Assembly: GCF_001651855.1 (NCBI RefSeq)
Contig: NZ_LNQC01000082.1
Location: 35,724 to 99,723 of the forward strand
DNA length: 64,000 nucleotides
Origin: Sinorhizobium americanum
GTDB lineage: Bacteria > Pseudomonadota > Alphaproteobacteria > Rhizobiales > Rhizobiaceae
Reading direction: 5' to 3'
Positions within the stretch are counted from its first letter, which is position 1, and each line of letters begins with the position of its first letter. Made by a program: the position numbers and the translations under genes. Positions 1 through 8,953 of the stretch are shown piece by piece. The notes beneath the pieces are model-generated. The model made no database searches. It was not told where the DNA came from and worked only from the letters and a program-made list of their open reading frames with translations.

Positions 1-226
1 ACGCTTTCGGTGCCGACGACCTGAAAGGATGTGCATCTAGCCTTAGCCATCGCGTCGGTGTCTCCCTTGGCATCGCGAACAGCCCGGCGTGCGGGCATCA
101 GTTCCCTGAGAAAGCGATCTCGCGTGTCACCATTAAGAGCAGGACTAGTTCGACGCCAGAGGCGGCCACGAACCACGAAATATCGTCCAGCAGGCGTGTT
201 TGGATATCTTTCTTCCACACTCAGCC
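1..226. other. window edge, no gene recognised
   Basis: I see no convincing coding sequence here. The short open frames are arginine-rich shadows without a recognisable motif. This is the region just 3' of the exonuclease gene on the minus strand. Confidence 0.5.
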
Positions 227-985
227 TCATAGCAACGACTGCTGCGCCGGCTCAGTAACCATCGGCTCGAGTTTCTTGCCCCTGCGGCTCAGCTCGGTTT
301 CTGCGCTGAAGCGCACGTCAGCATCTCGGTCCCGACCGAACTCCTCCAGCGCATCGTCCGTCAGCTGGTCCCAGCCCTTGCCGCGGTACGGCCCCGACGG
401 AACGCGAGGAAGTAGGCCCGGCTGTCTACTCCAGCTTAGAAGCTGCTCCAGCGATGACGCGTTCAGAAGGTCACGGAGATGATGCGCTGTTACATAAGCA
501 TCTGGCATGGCGCGATGCGCTGGCAGGCCGATTTCATGAACGAGACCCTCAGGCATGCGTTGATAGCGAAGCATCTGGTTGGAGAATCGCGGCAGGTCCG
601 GCCAGACCCGCAGAGCGGACTTCCAGGTACAGATCCAAGGTGTGCCGCCGGTGAACCTCGGCGGGCAATAACGCTGCTCGAAGGCTGCTCGGTGAGCAGC
701 GAGCGCATCAATGCGGCCAGTTGGTCGAAGAATGGTTGCGGCAATCTCTTTCCAGAAGGGAGCATCCGCGACCTGAGCATCGAGGATATGGTGCACGGCC
801 ATCGTATCTGCCGAGATCGGTCGCCCCGGATTGACCAGCAGTGCACCGCGCTCCTCGACGACCTGCCATTTGCCATCGTTGTCCTGGACGACGTCTTGCC
901 ATCCGATCTCACAGACGTCGTTCGGCCCGCTCCCGCCGGTCTCGAGGTCGATAACGCGAACTCTGGGTGTGGACGTGTCGATAAT
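227..985 (-). CDS. DnaQ/ExoX-like 3'-5' exonuclease, non-canonical start
   Basis: This is a DEDD-type 3'-5' exonuclease of the DnaQ/RNase T fold, which would act on single-stranded DNA ends. The N-terminal metal motif reads VIDLETGG (Asp-x-Glu), followed by PGRPISADTMAVHHI, typical of the ExoI/ExoII spacing. The tail (PYRGKGWDQLTDD) resembles the C-terminal patch of ExoX-like proteins. The frame has no ATG, GTG or TTG upstream of the catalytic motif. The first ATG (800-802) would remove the DxE residues. An AGGAAAG Shine-Dalgarno-like element lies before ATC/ATT codons at 983-988, so I place the start at ATT 983-985, as an infC-like rare start. The frame is the same as dinB immediately upstream, separated only by the dinB stop. 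It could be a rare-start gene, a readthrough extension of DinB, or a gene that lost its start. Confidence 0.6.
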   Translation of the reverse strand: MIDTSTPRVRVIDLETGGSGPNDVCEIGWQDVVQDNDGKWQVVEERGALLVNPGRPISADTMAVHHILDAQVADAPFWKEIAATILRPTGRIDALAAHRAAFEQRYCPPRFTGGTPWICTWKSALRVWPDLPRFSNQMLRYQRMPEGLVHEIGLPAHRAMPDAYVTAHHLRDLLNASSLEQLLSWSRQPGLLPRVPSGPYRGKGWDQLTDDALEEFGRDRDADVRFSAETELSRRGKKLEPMVTEPAQQSLL

Positions 986-1018
986 GATCGCCTGCTTTCC
1001 TGAAAAAAGTTGCGCTGA

Positions 1019-2116
1019 TTACAAATCGAGATCGAACTGTGGTTGTTCCTCGCCGTCGGCGCCGGGATTGTTGGTGAGTGAGGACAGCGTCACCCCGAGC
1101 AGCCGCACCAATCGTCTGAACGGATAGACGGACGCGAGCAATGCGGTGGCAGCTTCCATGATTTCCGGGACACCTGAGATCGGCAATGCGCTGGTCCGGC
1201 TGCGTGTCGCTTGAGTGAAATCCGAGTATTTGATTTTCACGGTCACTGTCTTGCCGCTGATGCCTTGGGCCTCGCAGTAGCGCCAGACCTTTTCAGCAAG
1301 GGGTTTGAGCTCCGCGGTCGCCAGATCGAGATCAGCAATATCCTCGGCGAAGGTGTCTTCCGCACCCACTGACTTGCGAATCCGATTGGGCTTCACCTGG
1401 CGCTCGTCAATCGCACGGGCAATGCCATAAAAATAGGGCCCAGATTTCCCGAAATGCTCCTGCAGAAAAGCGAGCGACTTCGATTTGAGATCAAGCCCGG
1501 TCTCGATCCCATATTTCCGCATGCGCTCCGCAGTCGCCGGCCCGACACCATGGAATTTCTTGACGGGGAGGGCCTCGACAAATCCCGGCCCGTTCTTCGG
1601 GGTGATGACCGCCTGGCCGTTGGGCTTGTTGAGGTCGCTTGCCATCTTGGCGAGGAACTTGTTGTAGGAGATCCCGGCCGACGCGTTGAGGCCGGTGAGG
1701 GCCTTGATCTTGGCACGGATCTCCAGCGCGATCTCGGTGGCGATGTCCATGCCTTTCAGGTTCTCGGTGACATCGAGATAGGCTTCATCGAGCGACAGCG
1801 GCTCGATCAGCGGCGTGTATTCCGCAAAGATTTCGCGGATTTGCTGGGACACCGCCTTGTAGACGTCGAAGCGTGGCGGCACGAAAATCAGGTCCGGGCA
1901 CTTTCGCTTGGCGGTGACCGACGGCATTGCCGAATGAACGCCGTAGGCGCGCGCCTCGTAGCTTGCGGCGGCCACGACGCCGCGGGCGGCGGAGCCGCCG
2001 ACGGCTATAGGTTTGCCGCGCAGGTCCGGATTATCACGCTGCTCGACCGACGCATAAAAGGCATCCATGTCCACGTGGACGATTTTGCGGATGGGGGTCG
2101 GGCTCATATCGTTCAT
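1019..2116 (-). CDS. dinB: DNA polymerase IV (Y-family translesion polymerase)
   Basis: This is a Y-family DNA polymerase for translesion synthesis and stress mutagenesis. The palm motifs are present: VDMDAFYASVE near the N terminus carries the first catalytic aspartate, and PLSLDEAYLDV carries the Asp-Glu pair. The thumb helix-hairpin-helix (FHGVGPATAERMRKYG) and a C-terminal little-finger domain follow. The C terminus (QPQFDLDL) looks like a beta-clamp-binding tail. I chose the ATG at 2114-2116 (MNDMSPTPIRKIVHVD). An in-frame ATG 20 codons upstream would add a tail not expected in the family. It is the first gene of a minus-strand pair with the exonuclease. Rhizobia often carry several dinB copies, so this may be an accessory one. 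Confidence 0.93.
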   Translation of the reverse strand: MNDMSPTPIRKIVHVDMDAFYASVEQRDNPDLRGKPIAVGGSAARGVVAAASYEARAYGVHSAMPSVTAKRKCPDLIFVPPRFDVYKAVSQQIREIFAEYTPLIEPLSLDEAYLDVTENLKGMDIATEIALEIRAKIKALTGLNASAGISYNKFLAKMASDLNKPNGQAVITPKNGPGFVEALPVKKFHGVGPATAERMRKYGIETGLDLKSKSLAFLQEHFGKSGPYFYGIARAIDERQVKPNRIRKSVGAEDTFAEDIADLDLATAELKPLAEKVWRYCEAQGISGKTVTVKIKYSDFTQATRSRTSALPISGVPEIMEAATALLASVYPFRRLVRLLGVTLSSLTNNPGADGEEQPQFDLDL

Positions 2117-2342
2117 GGCAGCTTCAGCGATCGCGATGGGATCCGGCTTGTCGCTTTGAAATTTGTGCCGAAACAAATAGAGAACATACCAACCTCTACC
2201 GCGATATCAACTGTTTCGAGCGACCCCGTGCCACGCCCGCGAAACTACGGGCCGCCGAAAGGCTTTCTCGTCCTGTGAACGACAACAATCAGGAAGCAGA
2301 CGCCGGCCGCTCGTCGAGCCTCTGGATGGATCCGCGAAAACA

Positions 2343-2621
2343 ATGGCCGGCAATCTTTCGAAATATCGTGCCAAACGCGATTTCAAGAAGCCCAGCGAAC
2401 CAAGCGGCGAGGCGCATGTCAAGCCGTCAAACCGCCGACGGTTCGTTATCCAGAAGCACGATGCAACACGACTGCACTACAATCTGAGGCTCGAACTCGA
2501 CGGCGTGTTCAAGTCATGGGCGGTAACCAAGGGGCCGTCGCTCGATCCGCATGACAAACGCCTGGCGGTCGAAGTCGAGGATCATCCCTATCGGCGCGAA
2601 ATGCGCCGGTCAGGCCGCTAA
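2343..2621 (+). pseudogene. truncated LigD 3'-phosphoesterase domain
   Basis: This 92-residue frame matches the start of bacterial LigD, the NHEJ ligase with an N-terminal phosphoesterase domain: it begins MAGNLSKYRAKRDF and carries RRRFVIQKHDATRLHY, LRLELDGVFKSWAV, GPSLDP and LAVEVEDHP. The usual continuation (DYGDFEG and the rest of the phosphoesterase, ligase and polymerase domains) is absent. The frame ends about 80 residues in, overlapping the stop of the convergent gene. The family's HDATxLHYD metal-binding motif reads HYN here, so a metal-ligand Asp is replaced by Asn. I read it as a remnant with no activity. Its neighbour dinB fits a former DNA-repair patch. Confidence 0.75.
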
Positions 2622-2881
2622 TGCAGCTTCTGCACTGGCTCGTCCAGGAAGCTGCGGATGCCATCTCGCTGAACGGTGGCCAGGAACTCTTCGAACGCCT
2701 CTCGATCAGTATCGAAGGGGTGATTCCAGACGGTCGTGTTTCCTTCCTCGTCGAGCACCTCGAGCATCCAGTCGAGATTTGTCCCGGCGGGCCGGTAAAT
2801 GCGCAAAATAACGGTCACATCATCATCGACGAACTCGCCGGAGAATTCAGAAAACTCGTACTGCTGATCGTTTTGGGTCAT
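2618..2881 (-). CDS. small conserved hypothetical protein (87 aa)
   Basis: I do not recognise a named family. The product is acidic (beginning MTQNDQQYEFSEFSGEF) and has a compact alpha/beta look, with VTVILRIYRP, WMLEVLDEEG and FEEFLATVQRDG, and no signal peptide or membrane segment. I chose the ATG at 2879-2881, because the upstream in-frame extension is arginine-rich and looks non-coding. It is convergent with the ligD remnant and overlaps its end by four bases. Small acidic proteins of this kind are common next to stress genes in rhizobia. No function can be inferred. Confidence 0.55.
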   Translation of the reverse strand: MTQNDQQYEFSEFSGEFVDDDVTVILRIYRPAGTNLDWMLEVLDEEGNTTVWNHPFDTDREAFEEFLATVQRDGIRSFLDEPVQKLH

Positions 2882-3097
2882 CAGCCTTTTATAGCATGCT
2901 GATGCGCTGAGAAGGGCGGATTTCATGTGCTGACTATCCCTTCTTGCGGTGTCGGACCGCCGACGCCTTCGCCATTCTCTGGTCCAAAGATCACGCCTGC
3001 TCCACGCGAGTATCATCCACTGTTCGCTCTTTGAGTTCCTCGCCAGCCTCGTAGCGTGACAGCGGCAGAGCGACTTTCGCGAGAGCAGCAAGTTCCC

Positions 3098-3349
3098 TCA
3101 CTCCCAACGCCAGTATCTCCGCCCGCTGTCGACTGACGATCGACCCACAACAAACCCGATTGCGAAGGCGAAGGCGCCGACTGTGAGCGCCAGGCCGATT
3201 GCTGTGTATGGGTGATCCGCAGCGCCGACCGCCACAGCGTTTGCTTCGCGGCTCACTGCGTCGGTGGCTGTCTTCGCTACCTTTCGGACACCAGTGGGCG
3301 GCTCGGTCGGGGACCCGGTGAAGCCGGCGCTCAGTTCGTCCTTGGCCAT
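3098..3349 (-). CDS. small membrane-anchored protein, ElaB/DUF883-like tail
   Basis: The product is about 83 residues. A polar N-terminal half (MAKDELSAGFTG, then VRKVAKTATDAVSREA) is followed by one C-terminal membrane helix (HPYTAIGLALTVGAFAFAIG) and a short GRSS tail. This layout resembles the ElaB/DUF883 group of tail-anchored stress proteins, whose helix also follows a His-Pro. The ATG at 3347-3349 has a good AGGAGAAA ribosome site, which supports it over the longer upstream frame. It lies just downstream of the flavin-binding stress protein on the same strand and could be co-expressed with it. Confidence 0.65.
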   Translation of the reverse strand: MAKDELSAGFTGSPTEPPTGVRKVAKTATDAVSREANAVAVGAADHPYTAIGLALTVGAFAFAIGFVVGRSSVDSGRRYWRWE

Positions 3350-3402
3350 GTTGTTTCTCCTGCTGGGAAGGAGGAACCGACGACGGGCGAGGAGGTTCCG
3401 GA

Positions 3403-3837
3403 TTACACTTTGACAATGCCATTCTCCTCGCCATCCCAATATTGAATTCGGTCAGCGTGCACCTTGATGAGCACGAGGCCGGGCGTGTCGACACCTTGCG
3501 TAAACCAGCGCTCCAACCCATCCACCCAATGCTCCTGAAACTGCGTTCTTTCGCGGATGATTGTCGCGCGGCCCTCGATGGAAAAGAAGATGCCGGGTTT
3601 TCCGAGAAGGCTTGGCGGTTCCGTGAACGACAAGGTCACCCGCGGATCGCGACGAATGTCGGCTACCTTGTTGGTATCGTCATGGGAGAAGAACCATGAG
3701 TCGCCATCATATTCGACATCGCCATTGTTGCTCATCGGGCGATGGGAAATGGCGCCCGTCTCCGTCTTCGTCGCCAACATGCAGAAATCGATCTTCTTGA
3801 GCCTGTTGGCGATCTCGGAGAGCGTCATCGTGGTCAT
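3403..3837 (-). CDS. pyridoxamine 5'-phosphate oxidase-fold (general stress 26-like) protein
   Basis: This is a split-barrel flavin or F420-type binding protein of the general-stress-protein-26 group. Typical blocks are visible: KKIDFCMLATKTETGAISHR near the N terminus, then GDSWFFSHDDTNKVADIRRD, VTLSFTEP and FSIEGRATIIRER. The C terminus ends DRIQYWDGEENG, also usual for the group. The ATG at 3835-3837 (MTTMTLSEIA) is preferred to one 18 codons upstream. These proteins are usually induced in stress and stationary phase, and the substrate is generally unknown. It reads toward the small tail-anchored protein gene. Confidence 0.85.
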   Translation of the reverse strand: MTTMTLSEIANRLKKIDFCMLATKTETGAISHRPMSNNGDVEYDGDSWFFSHDDTNKVADIRRDPRVTLSFTEPPSLLGKPGIFFSIEGRATIIRERTQFQEHWVDGLERWFTQGVDTPGLVLIKVHADRIQYWDGEENGIVKV

Positions 3838-4424
3838 GCCAGTACCTCGTTCTGAACTGAGAAGAAATCTCGGGTGCGGCGTCCCGGGCACATCGGCTGC
3901 TCAACTGCCGCTTCTTCATTCATGGAGCCGCCATCGTCACCATGCCTGTAGCCACCGGTGCAACGGCCCGCGCTCGAGCGGAAAATGTGCCCCAGGCGCA
4001 AAGGTTCCGCTAAGATCGTTTTATCGAAGCGATGCACCTCCTCCCTCAGAGCTTCACGTTTCAGACGGCCCACTCCTCCTCTCAAGGGACGTCTAAGGGA
4101 ACAGCGGCACTCCTCCTCCCGTCACTCCGGTACTTTGCGGAGAGCCTGGCACCTCCTGCCGCGCAGGCATTTTCGTTTCTGTGGACGGCTTTCAGATCGC
4201 GCTGTCGAGATCGATACGCGCGGTCGCTTCGGCGAGCGGTTAAGGATTGCGTGCGATCGCAATCCTCTCACGCTCGCCTCCGGGAAGCGGATACGTCGCC
4301 GGATCAGGATTGTATCATCAGCGCTTGGGAGCAGAAGGATGCGGTAGTGGATGGTTCGGCCCACCCATTCGGATTATAATGGAAGAAAGCGACGACACGC
4401 TTTTTTCAGATCTCAAAATCCACG
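3838..4424. other. intergenic region, no gene seen
   Basis: About 590 bases separate the divergent stress gene and the LysR gene. Open frames here are short, overlapping and arginine/serine-rich, without family motifs. Promoters for both flanking genes must lie inside, but I cannot point to a specific site. Confidence 0.5.
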
Positions 4425-5345
4425 TTGAGGAGAACGACGATCGTACGGAAATATTACGGCCTCCCGCCTCTTACGAGCTTGGCCGTCTTCGAAGCGACTG
4501 CGCGTCATGCGAGCTTCAGCCGCGCGGCGGATGAAATGAATGTCACCAAGAGCGCCATAAGCCGCCAGATAAAGGCCCTAGAAGACGAACTCGGCATTCG
4601 GCTTTTCATAAGAGAAAAAAACGGTGTCCAATTGACGGCCGCGGCTCAGGACCTGTTCGCCGAAATATCTTCCAGTTTCTCGCGGTGGTCATTGACTATT
4701 CGTACCATTACAACCGACAAGCCGGAGGAAACGGTCACGCTTGCTTGCACTGAGGCGTTTGCCACGCTTTGGCTGATGCCACGGATGGCGGACTTCTCGA
4801 ACAGGTTCCCCGGAATAACAGTAAACTATTTGATCCCCGAGAAGGTGGGCGACTATCGCAATGCGGAAGTCGATTTATTCGTAAGGCCGGCGAATGGAGC
4901 TTGGCCGAATGAAAACAGCGAGCCCCTGTACGATGACTTTATCTATCCCGTTTGTGGTTTAGCCTTTGCCGAGGAGTATCGCGATAGCGAGTCGTCGCCT
5001 ATCTGGCAATTGCCCCTTCTACACCTAGATTGGACCGCTCCCAATTGGCCAAGGTGGCAGGATTTTCTTCAAGCTAAATCGATTAGTTACCAGGGATTGC
5101 GAGGTCAAAGATTTGCGAAGTACACCGTTCTGCTAGCCGCCGCCGAGGCCAACCAAGGGCTCGCGCTAGGATGGGACGCGATGGTTCGGCCGCTAATTGA
5201 CCAAGGGAAGCTCGTTCGATTTTCGGATCTCTCGCTACCTGATCCGATTGGTTTTTGTCTTGCATGGAGTGACAAAAAGCCGCTTTCCCATGCAGCCAAA
5301 TCGTTTCAATCGTGGCTCCGTGAGCAAGCGAGACCCTCAAGCTAA
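4425..5345 (+). CDS. LysR-family transcriptional regulator (GcvA-like)
   Basis: This is a LysR-type regulator of normal length. The N-terminal winged helix is clear: LPPLTSLAVFEATARHASFS, RAADEMNVTKSAISRQIKAL, then LGIRLFIREKNGVQLT. The effector-binding half follows (LACTEAFATLWLMPRMADF, VDLFVRPANG). The opening LPPLTSL is characteristic of the GcvA/AmpR-like subgroup. The only start in this frame is a TTG at 4425. The GAGGAG motif sits just after it, so the true initiation point is uncertain and may be a few codons downstream at a rare codon. The next gene is a ProX-like binding protein on the same strand after 303 bases, a possible target. Confidence 0.85.
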   Translation: MRRTTIVRKYYGLPPLTSLAVFEATARHASFSRAADEMNVTKSAISRQIKALEDELGIRLFIREKNGVQLTAAAQDLFAEISSSFSRWSLTIRTITTDKPEETVTLACTEAFATLWLMPRMADFSNRFPGITVNYLIPEKVGDYRNAEVDLFVRPANGAWPNENSEPLYDDFIYPVCGLAFAEEYRDSESSPIWQLPLLHLDWTAPNWPRWQDFLQAKSISYQGLRGQRFAKYTVLLAAAEANQGLALGWDAMVRPLIDQGKLVRFSDLSLPDPIGFCLAWSDKKPLSHAAKSFQSWLREQARPSS

Positions 5346-5648
5346 GCTCTCGAGATGCGCCTTCGGTGGGGCGTTACCCAAACGCGGCGACGCCCAGATC
5401 AACTCCCGGTGATTTTTTTGCGCGATACGAGCAATAGGTCCGGTGATAAAGATGGCGCCGTTGGTTGTTCATGCCCGGTAAAACAAAGCTTTTTCACGGT
5501 GCCATGACGCGGTGTACAATAAGATACCGGGGAACGATGACGTCTAACGACGAGCTCGTCGTTATTTTTCGAACGACTCGGTTTTCCTAAGATCGACTCC
5601 GCTTCTAAGCAACCTCCCGTCACGTCTAAACCCTGGAGGGAACATACG
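5346..5648. other. intergenic region upstream of the ProX-like gene
   Basis: No gene is seen in these 303 bases. They end in a CTGGAGGGAA ribosome site for the binding-protein gene. The promoter of that gene is presumably here, but no clear operator was found. Confidence 0.5.
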
Positions 5649-6647
5649 ATGAGAATTCTAGGTGTCGCTGTTGCCAGCGCTCTTAGCCTTTTCGCCACTC
5701 AGCAAGCCCGAGCTGCATCCTGTGACGACGTCACGATCGCTGATATGAGCTCAATGTCAGCCGAATTTCTTGCAGCGATGGACAAGTTCATTTTGAACAA
5801 CGGCTTCGACTGCAATGCCGATCTGGTGGCTGGTGACACGGTCCCAGGCATTACTGCGATGATCGAAAAAGGGCAGCCGGATATCATCCCGGAAGGTGCC
5901 GTTGACGTCGTCCCGACACTTTACAAAGAGGGTGTCGAGAACGATAAGATCGTCGCTGTATCGGACCCTCTTTCCAATGCCGGTCATCAGGGGCTTTGGG
6001 TTCCAAAATACATGGTCGACGATAATCCGGAACTCGCTACACTGGCCGGTGTCCTGAAGCATCCGGAGCTCTTCCCGAATCCTGATAACCCATCACGCGG
6101 TGGAATTTACAATGGTGCTCCGGGATGGGGTGCGACCATCGTTACGGCCCAGCTCTACAAGGCAAATCATATGGCCGATCGAGACTTCGACCTCATCGAC
6201 CCGGGTTCTTTGGCTGGTCTGGATAGCGCGATATCGCGAGCTTACGAGCGTAAAGAGGGCATCATTGCCTATTATTGGTCCCCGACCGGGCTGCTCGGCC
6301 GCTACGACATGGTGAAGGTCGATCTGGGTGTCCCGCACGATCCGGTCGAGTGGAAGCGCTGCACCGCGAATGCGGACTGCCCTGATCCGAAGCCCAACGC
6401 CTGGGCTGCATCCGACAACGTCAAGACGCTGGTGTCCAAGAAATTCTACGAGGAGGGCGGCGAAATCGTCAACTACCTCAAGAAGCGCCAGCTAACGGCA
6501 GACACGATCAACAAGATCCTGGCGTGGATGAACGAAAATCAGGCCAAGGGTGAAGATGCGGCACAGCATTTCTTGGAAGCGAACCAGGACATCTGGACCA
6601 AATGGGTTAGCCCGGACGTCGCTGAAAAAGTAAGGTCTGCCCTCTAG
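5649..6647 (+). CDS. ProX/OpuAC-like glycine-betaine/choline-type periplasmic binding protein
   Basis: This is an exported substrate-binding protein. It has a short signal peptide (MRILGVAVASALSLFATQQA, cleavage after ARA). It also shows the OpuAC fold features VTIADMSSMSAEF, GDTVPGITAMIEKGQPDI and VDVVPTLYKEG, plus a long C-terminal helical part. The family binds quaternary amines such as betaine, choline or carnitine for ABC uptake. No permease or ATPase gene is adjacent, so it is an orphan and must pair with a transporter elsewhere or act in sensing. An LysR regulator lies upstream in the same direction. The start has an excellent GGAGGG ribosome site. Confidence 0.85.
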   Translation: MRILGVAVASALSLFATQQARAASCDDVTIADMSSMSAEFLAAMDKFILNNGFDCNADLVAGDTVPGITAMIEKGQPDIIPEGAVDVVPTLYKEGVENDKIVAVSDPLSNAGHQGLWVPKYMVDDNPELATLAGVLKHPELFPNPDNPSRGGIYNGAPGWGATIVTAQLYKANHMADRDFDLIDPGSLAGLDSAISRAYERKEGIIAYYWSPTGLLGRYDMVKVDLGVPHDPVEWKRCTANADCPDPKPNAWAASDNVKTLVSKKFYEEGGEIVNYLKKRQLTADTINKILAWMNENQAKGEDAAQHFLEANQDIWTKWVSPDVAEKVRSAL

Positions 6648-6677
6648 ATGGTGGGTTGAGTGTCGTCATGCGAATGT

Positions 6678-6709
6678 AGGGCGGCGGCTTCTTGCGGCGG
6701 CCCTTTTTT
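6678..6709 (+). terminator. probable rho-independent terminator after the ProX-like gene
   Basis: An AGGGC...GCCCT stem encloses a GC-rich loop and is followed by TTTTTT, 30 bases after the stop codon. The stem is short, so this is a moderate call. Confidence 0.45.
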
Positions 6710-6955
6710 CTCCAGCAAGCATTTCGAAGCAGCAGCCTACGGGTGCACTTTCAGCCCGGTCAAGGTATCCACCCGACCGAGCACTGGGCATTCTGCTGAT
6801 GTAGACAAGGCAAACAAAAATGGACTGGCGCTGGTTCATGTGCGGCAGTCATCGGCATTGTGTCTTTCGCCTATCGTATCCACCCTAATCCCCAGCGCTT
6901 TAGAGAGCAGGCTCTCTGCAAGCGTAAATAGCGCTTAATCCAGCACGGTTTAGAA

Positions 6956-7900
6956 ATGCAGCAAGCCTCGATACCCAGGCAATCCATCATTATCGACACC
7001 GATCCAGGTCAGGACGACGCTCTAGCGATTCTTCTGGCTTTCGCTCACGGCGAGGCGCTCGACATTCTCGGAATAACGGCCGTCTGCGGGAACATCAGTG
7101 TACAGGCGACCGCAGCGAACGCTCTAAAGGTTCTGGCATTGGCAGGGCGAGAAGACGTGCCGGTCTTCCTGGGGGCGGCGTCTCCACTTGTTGGCGAATT
7201 GGTCACGGCAGAGCGACTGCACGGCGAGGCGATAACGGAGGGCTGGGATTTGCCGGTATCGACGACTGCTCCACGCCCGGAGTTTGCCGCCGACTGGATC
7301 ATCGAGACGGTGCTGTCAAAGCCCCCGGCGAGCGTGACGATCTGCGCATTAGGGCCGTTGACAAACATCGCTCTTGCGTTCGCAAAGCGTCCGGACATCG
7401 CAAGCAGATTGAAGCGGCTCGTACTCATGGGCGGAGCATCGCAGGGCGGTAACATGAACGCTGTCGCTGAATTCAACGTCTTTGTCGATCCACATGCGGC
7501 AGCGAGGGTTTTTTCAGCACCTGTTAGCAAGACGGTGGTATCGCTGGACGTCACATCGAAACTATTGATGACAGAGTATGTGTTGGATCGGTTGACGACG
7601 GTGACGAGCAAAATCACCGAGCAATTGAAAAAGCTGCTGACCCTGTACGAGGGCTATACGAGGACGGGTAGGCCTCGATCTCTCCACGATCCTGCGGTGA
7701 TTGCATGGCTGCTGGCTCCCGAAATATTCTCCGGTAAGGAGGTGAACGTGGAGATCGATACAACGCCAGGCCTGACCTATGGCCAGACGATTGTCGACAT
7801 GAACGCTGTCACCGGGCGAGCCACCAATGCCTTTTGGCTAACAGTTGCGGATAGAGACGCGTTCTACGAACTCCTTGAGAGTGCCCTCGCGCGGCTGTGA
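6956..7900 (+). CDS. inosine-uridine preferring nucleoside hydrolase
   Basis: This ribonucleoside hydrolase splits purine or pyrimidine nucleosides into base and ribose. The calcium-binding signature is intact near the N terminus (IIIDTDPGQDDALAIL). The family's GNISVQATAANAL, GPLTNIALAFAK, LVLMGGASQGGN, AEFNVFVDPHAA and C-terminal LHDPAVIAWLL blocks follow in order, including the catalytic and metal Asp/His residues. The length of 314 residues is standard. No transporter is adjacent, and the upstream gap of about 300 bases suggests its own promoter. Nucleoside salvage is the likely role. Confidence 0.95.
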   Translation: MQQASIPRQSIIIDTDPGQDDALAILLAFAHGEALDILGITAVCGNISVQATAANALKVLALAGREDVPVFLGAASPLVGELVTAERLHGEAITEGWDLPVSTTAPRPEFAADWIIETVLSKPPASVTICALGPLTNIALAFAKRPDIASRLKRLVLMGGASQGGNMNAVAEFNVFVDPHAAARVFSAPVSKTVVSLDVTSKLLMTEYVLDRLTTVTSKITEQLKKLLTLYEGYTRTGRPRSLHDPAVIAWLLAPEIFSGKEVNVEIDTTPGLTYGQTIVDMNAVTGRATNAFWLTVADRDAFYELLESALARL

Positions 7901-8581
7901 GATCCATCACTAGGTCGCCTGCGTCATCGGGAAAGGCATCGTGCGTCGGACTTTTCGACCTCGATTCGCTCGGTCACTGCCGTACCAAGGGGCAACGGCA
8001 CGACGGGGCGGTTCGATTCCTTTCAAGGCGAGGGATGCACGGTCGACTCTCACATTCGGCGCGCTTTGGCTGTCGATCGATCGTCTCAGGTGGGTGGAGA
8101 GCGGATGTAGGAGAGCAAGCCGCTGAATAACAGCAATGCGCGCGAGAAGCTGTAACAGGCCAGGCCTGATGGTCAAACGCCACGCAGCCATTCAGCCACT
8201 TTGACGGCGTGTCCCCCCAAATGGCCGCCACATGGTTTCCAATCCAGTCCTGAGTGCCGATGCTTTCCTCAAGAGCTTCGCCGAAACCGCACATCAACTG
8301 ATGGGAAGGCTGTCCGTCGACTAACTTCGCGTGCCTTGCCACACCGTCTGCAGTGCATGCAGCATTGGAAATTCCGCGGCCCAAGTAGGCTGCTACGGTC
8401 GTCCGGTAAGCTCGAGTTTCGGCTCGTCGGCGTCCGAACGGGTTCGATCAATGCGCTTCTTCCCGTCGCTGTGTACCTAGCCGGGGGTATTTGATCGCCA
8501 TATGGCTCGTACCCCGCCCTAAGGCTGCTCGGAACTAAGATCGATGTCGGATGTTTCTGCTCATCTAAAGGGAGCAGCGCC
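7901..8581. other. gap with a degraded small gene
   Basis: No intact gene is seen. Around 8005-8085 the plus strand can be read as SIPFKARDA...LWLSIDRLR. This resembles SNPFNAREC...LWLSMNRLK encoded near 20990-21070, and the DNA of the two stretches is also visibly similar. I take this as a decayed copy of a small gene family. The rest is unassigned. Confidence 0.4.
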
Positions 8582-8953
8582 ATGGCAAAGGTGCAGTATG
8601 AGATAGTAGAGCACGACGGGGCTTGGGCATACAAAGTTGACGACGTCTTCTCTGAAACCTTTCCCACCCATGCCGATGCACTTGCCGCCGCGGAAATTGC
8701 TGCGCGCCACCATGAGCTTCCCGGTTCGACGGAGAACATTGAATTCCAAGACTCCGCCGGTCGCTGGCATGAACAAGTCGCGTCCGGTTTCGATCGCCCG
8801 CTTACCGAAGTCGTCGATACACCGGACGTTCGGCGGGCGGCAGAACGCCAGATTCGAGAGCAGCGGAGCACATTTGGCACTGTTATGCTGCTCGCTGCTA
8901 CTGCATTCGCGGTAGCCTATCTTCTTCGTCTTACTCAACGGCGTCGACTCTAG
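8582..8953 (+). CDS. DUF2188-like protein with C-terminal membrane anchor
   Basis: This 123-residue product opens with a DUF2188-type domain (VQYEIVEHDGAWAYKVDDVFSETF, then ADALAAAEIAARHHE) and ends in a single hydrophobic helix (FGTVMLLAATAFAVAYLLRL) with a basic QRRRL tail, so it is probably tail-anchored with the domain in the cytoplasm. The ATG is preceded by AAAGGGAGCA. The function of DUF2188 is unknown. It is often found in small stress-associated proteins of soil bacteria. The gene stands alone between two long non-coding stretches. Confidence 0.75.
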   Translation: MAKVQYEIVEHDGAWAYKVDDVFSETFPTHADALAAAEIAARHHELPGSTENIEFQDSAGRWHEQVASGFDRPLTEVVDTPDVRRAAERQIREQRSTFGTVMLLAATAFAVAYLLRLTQRRRL

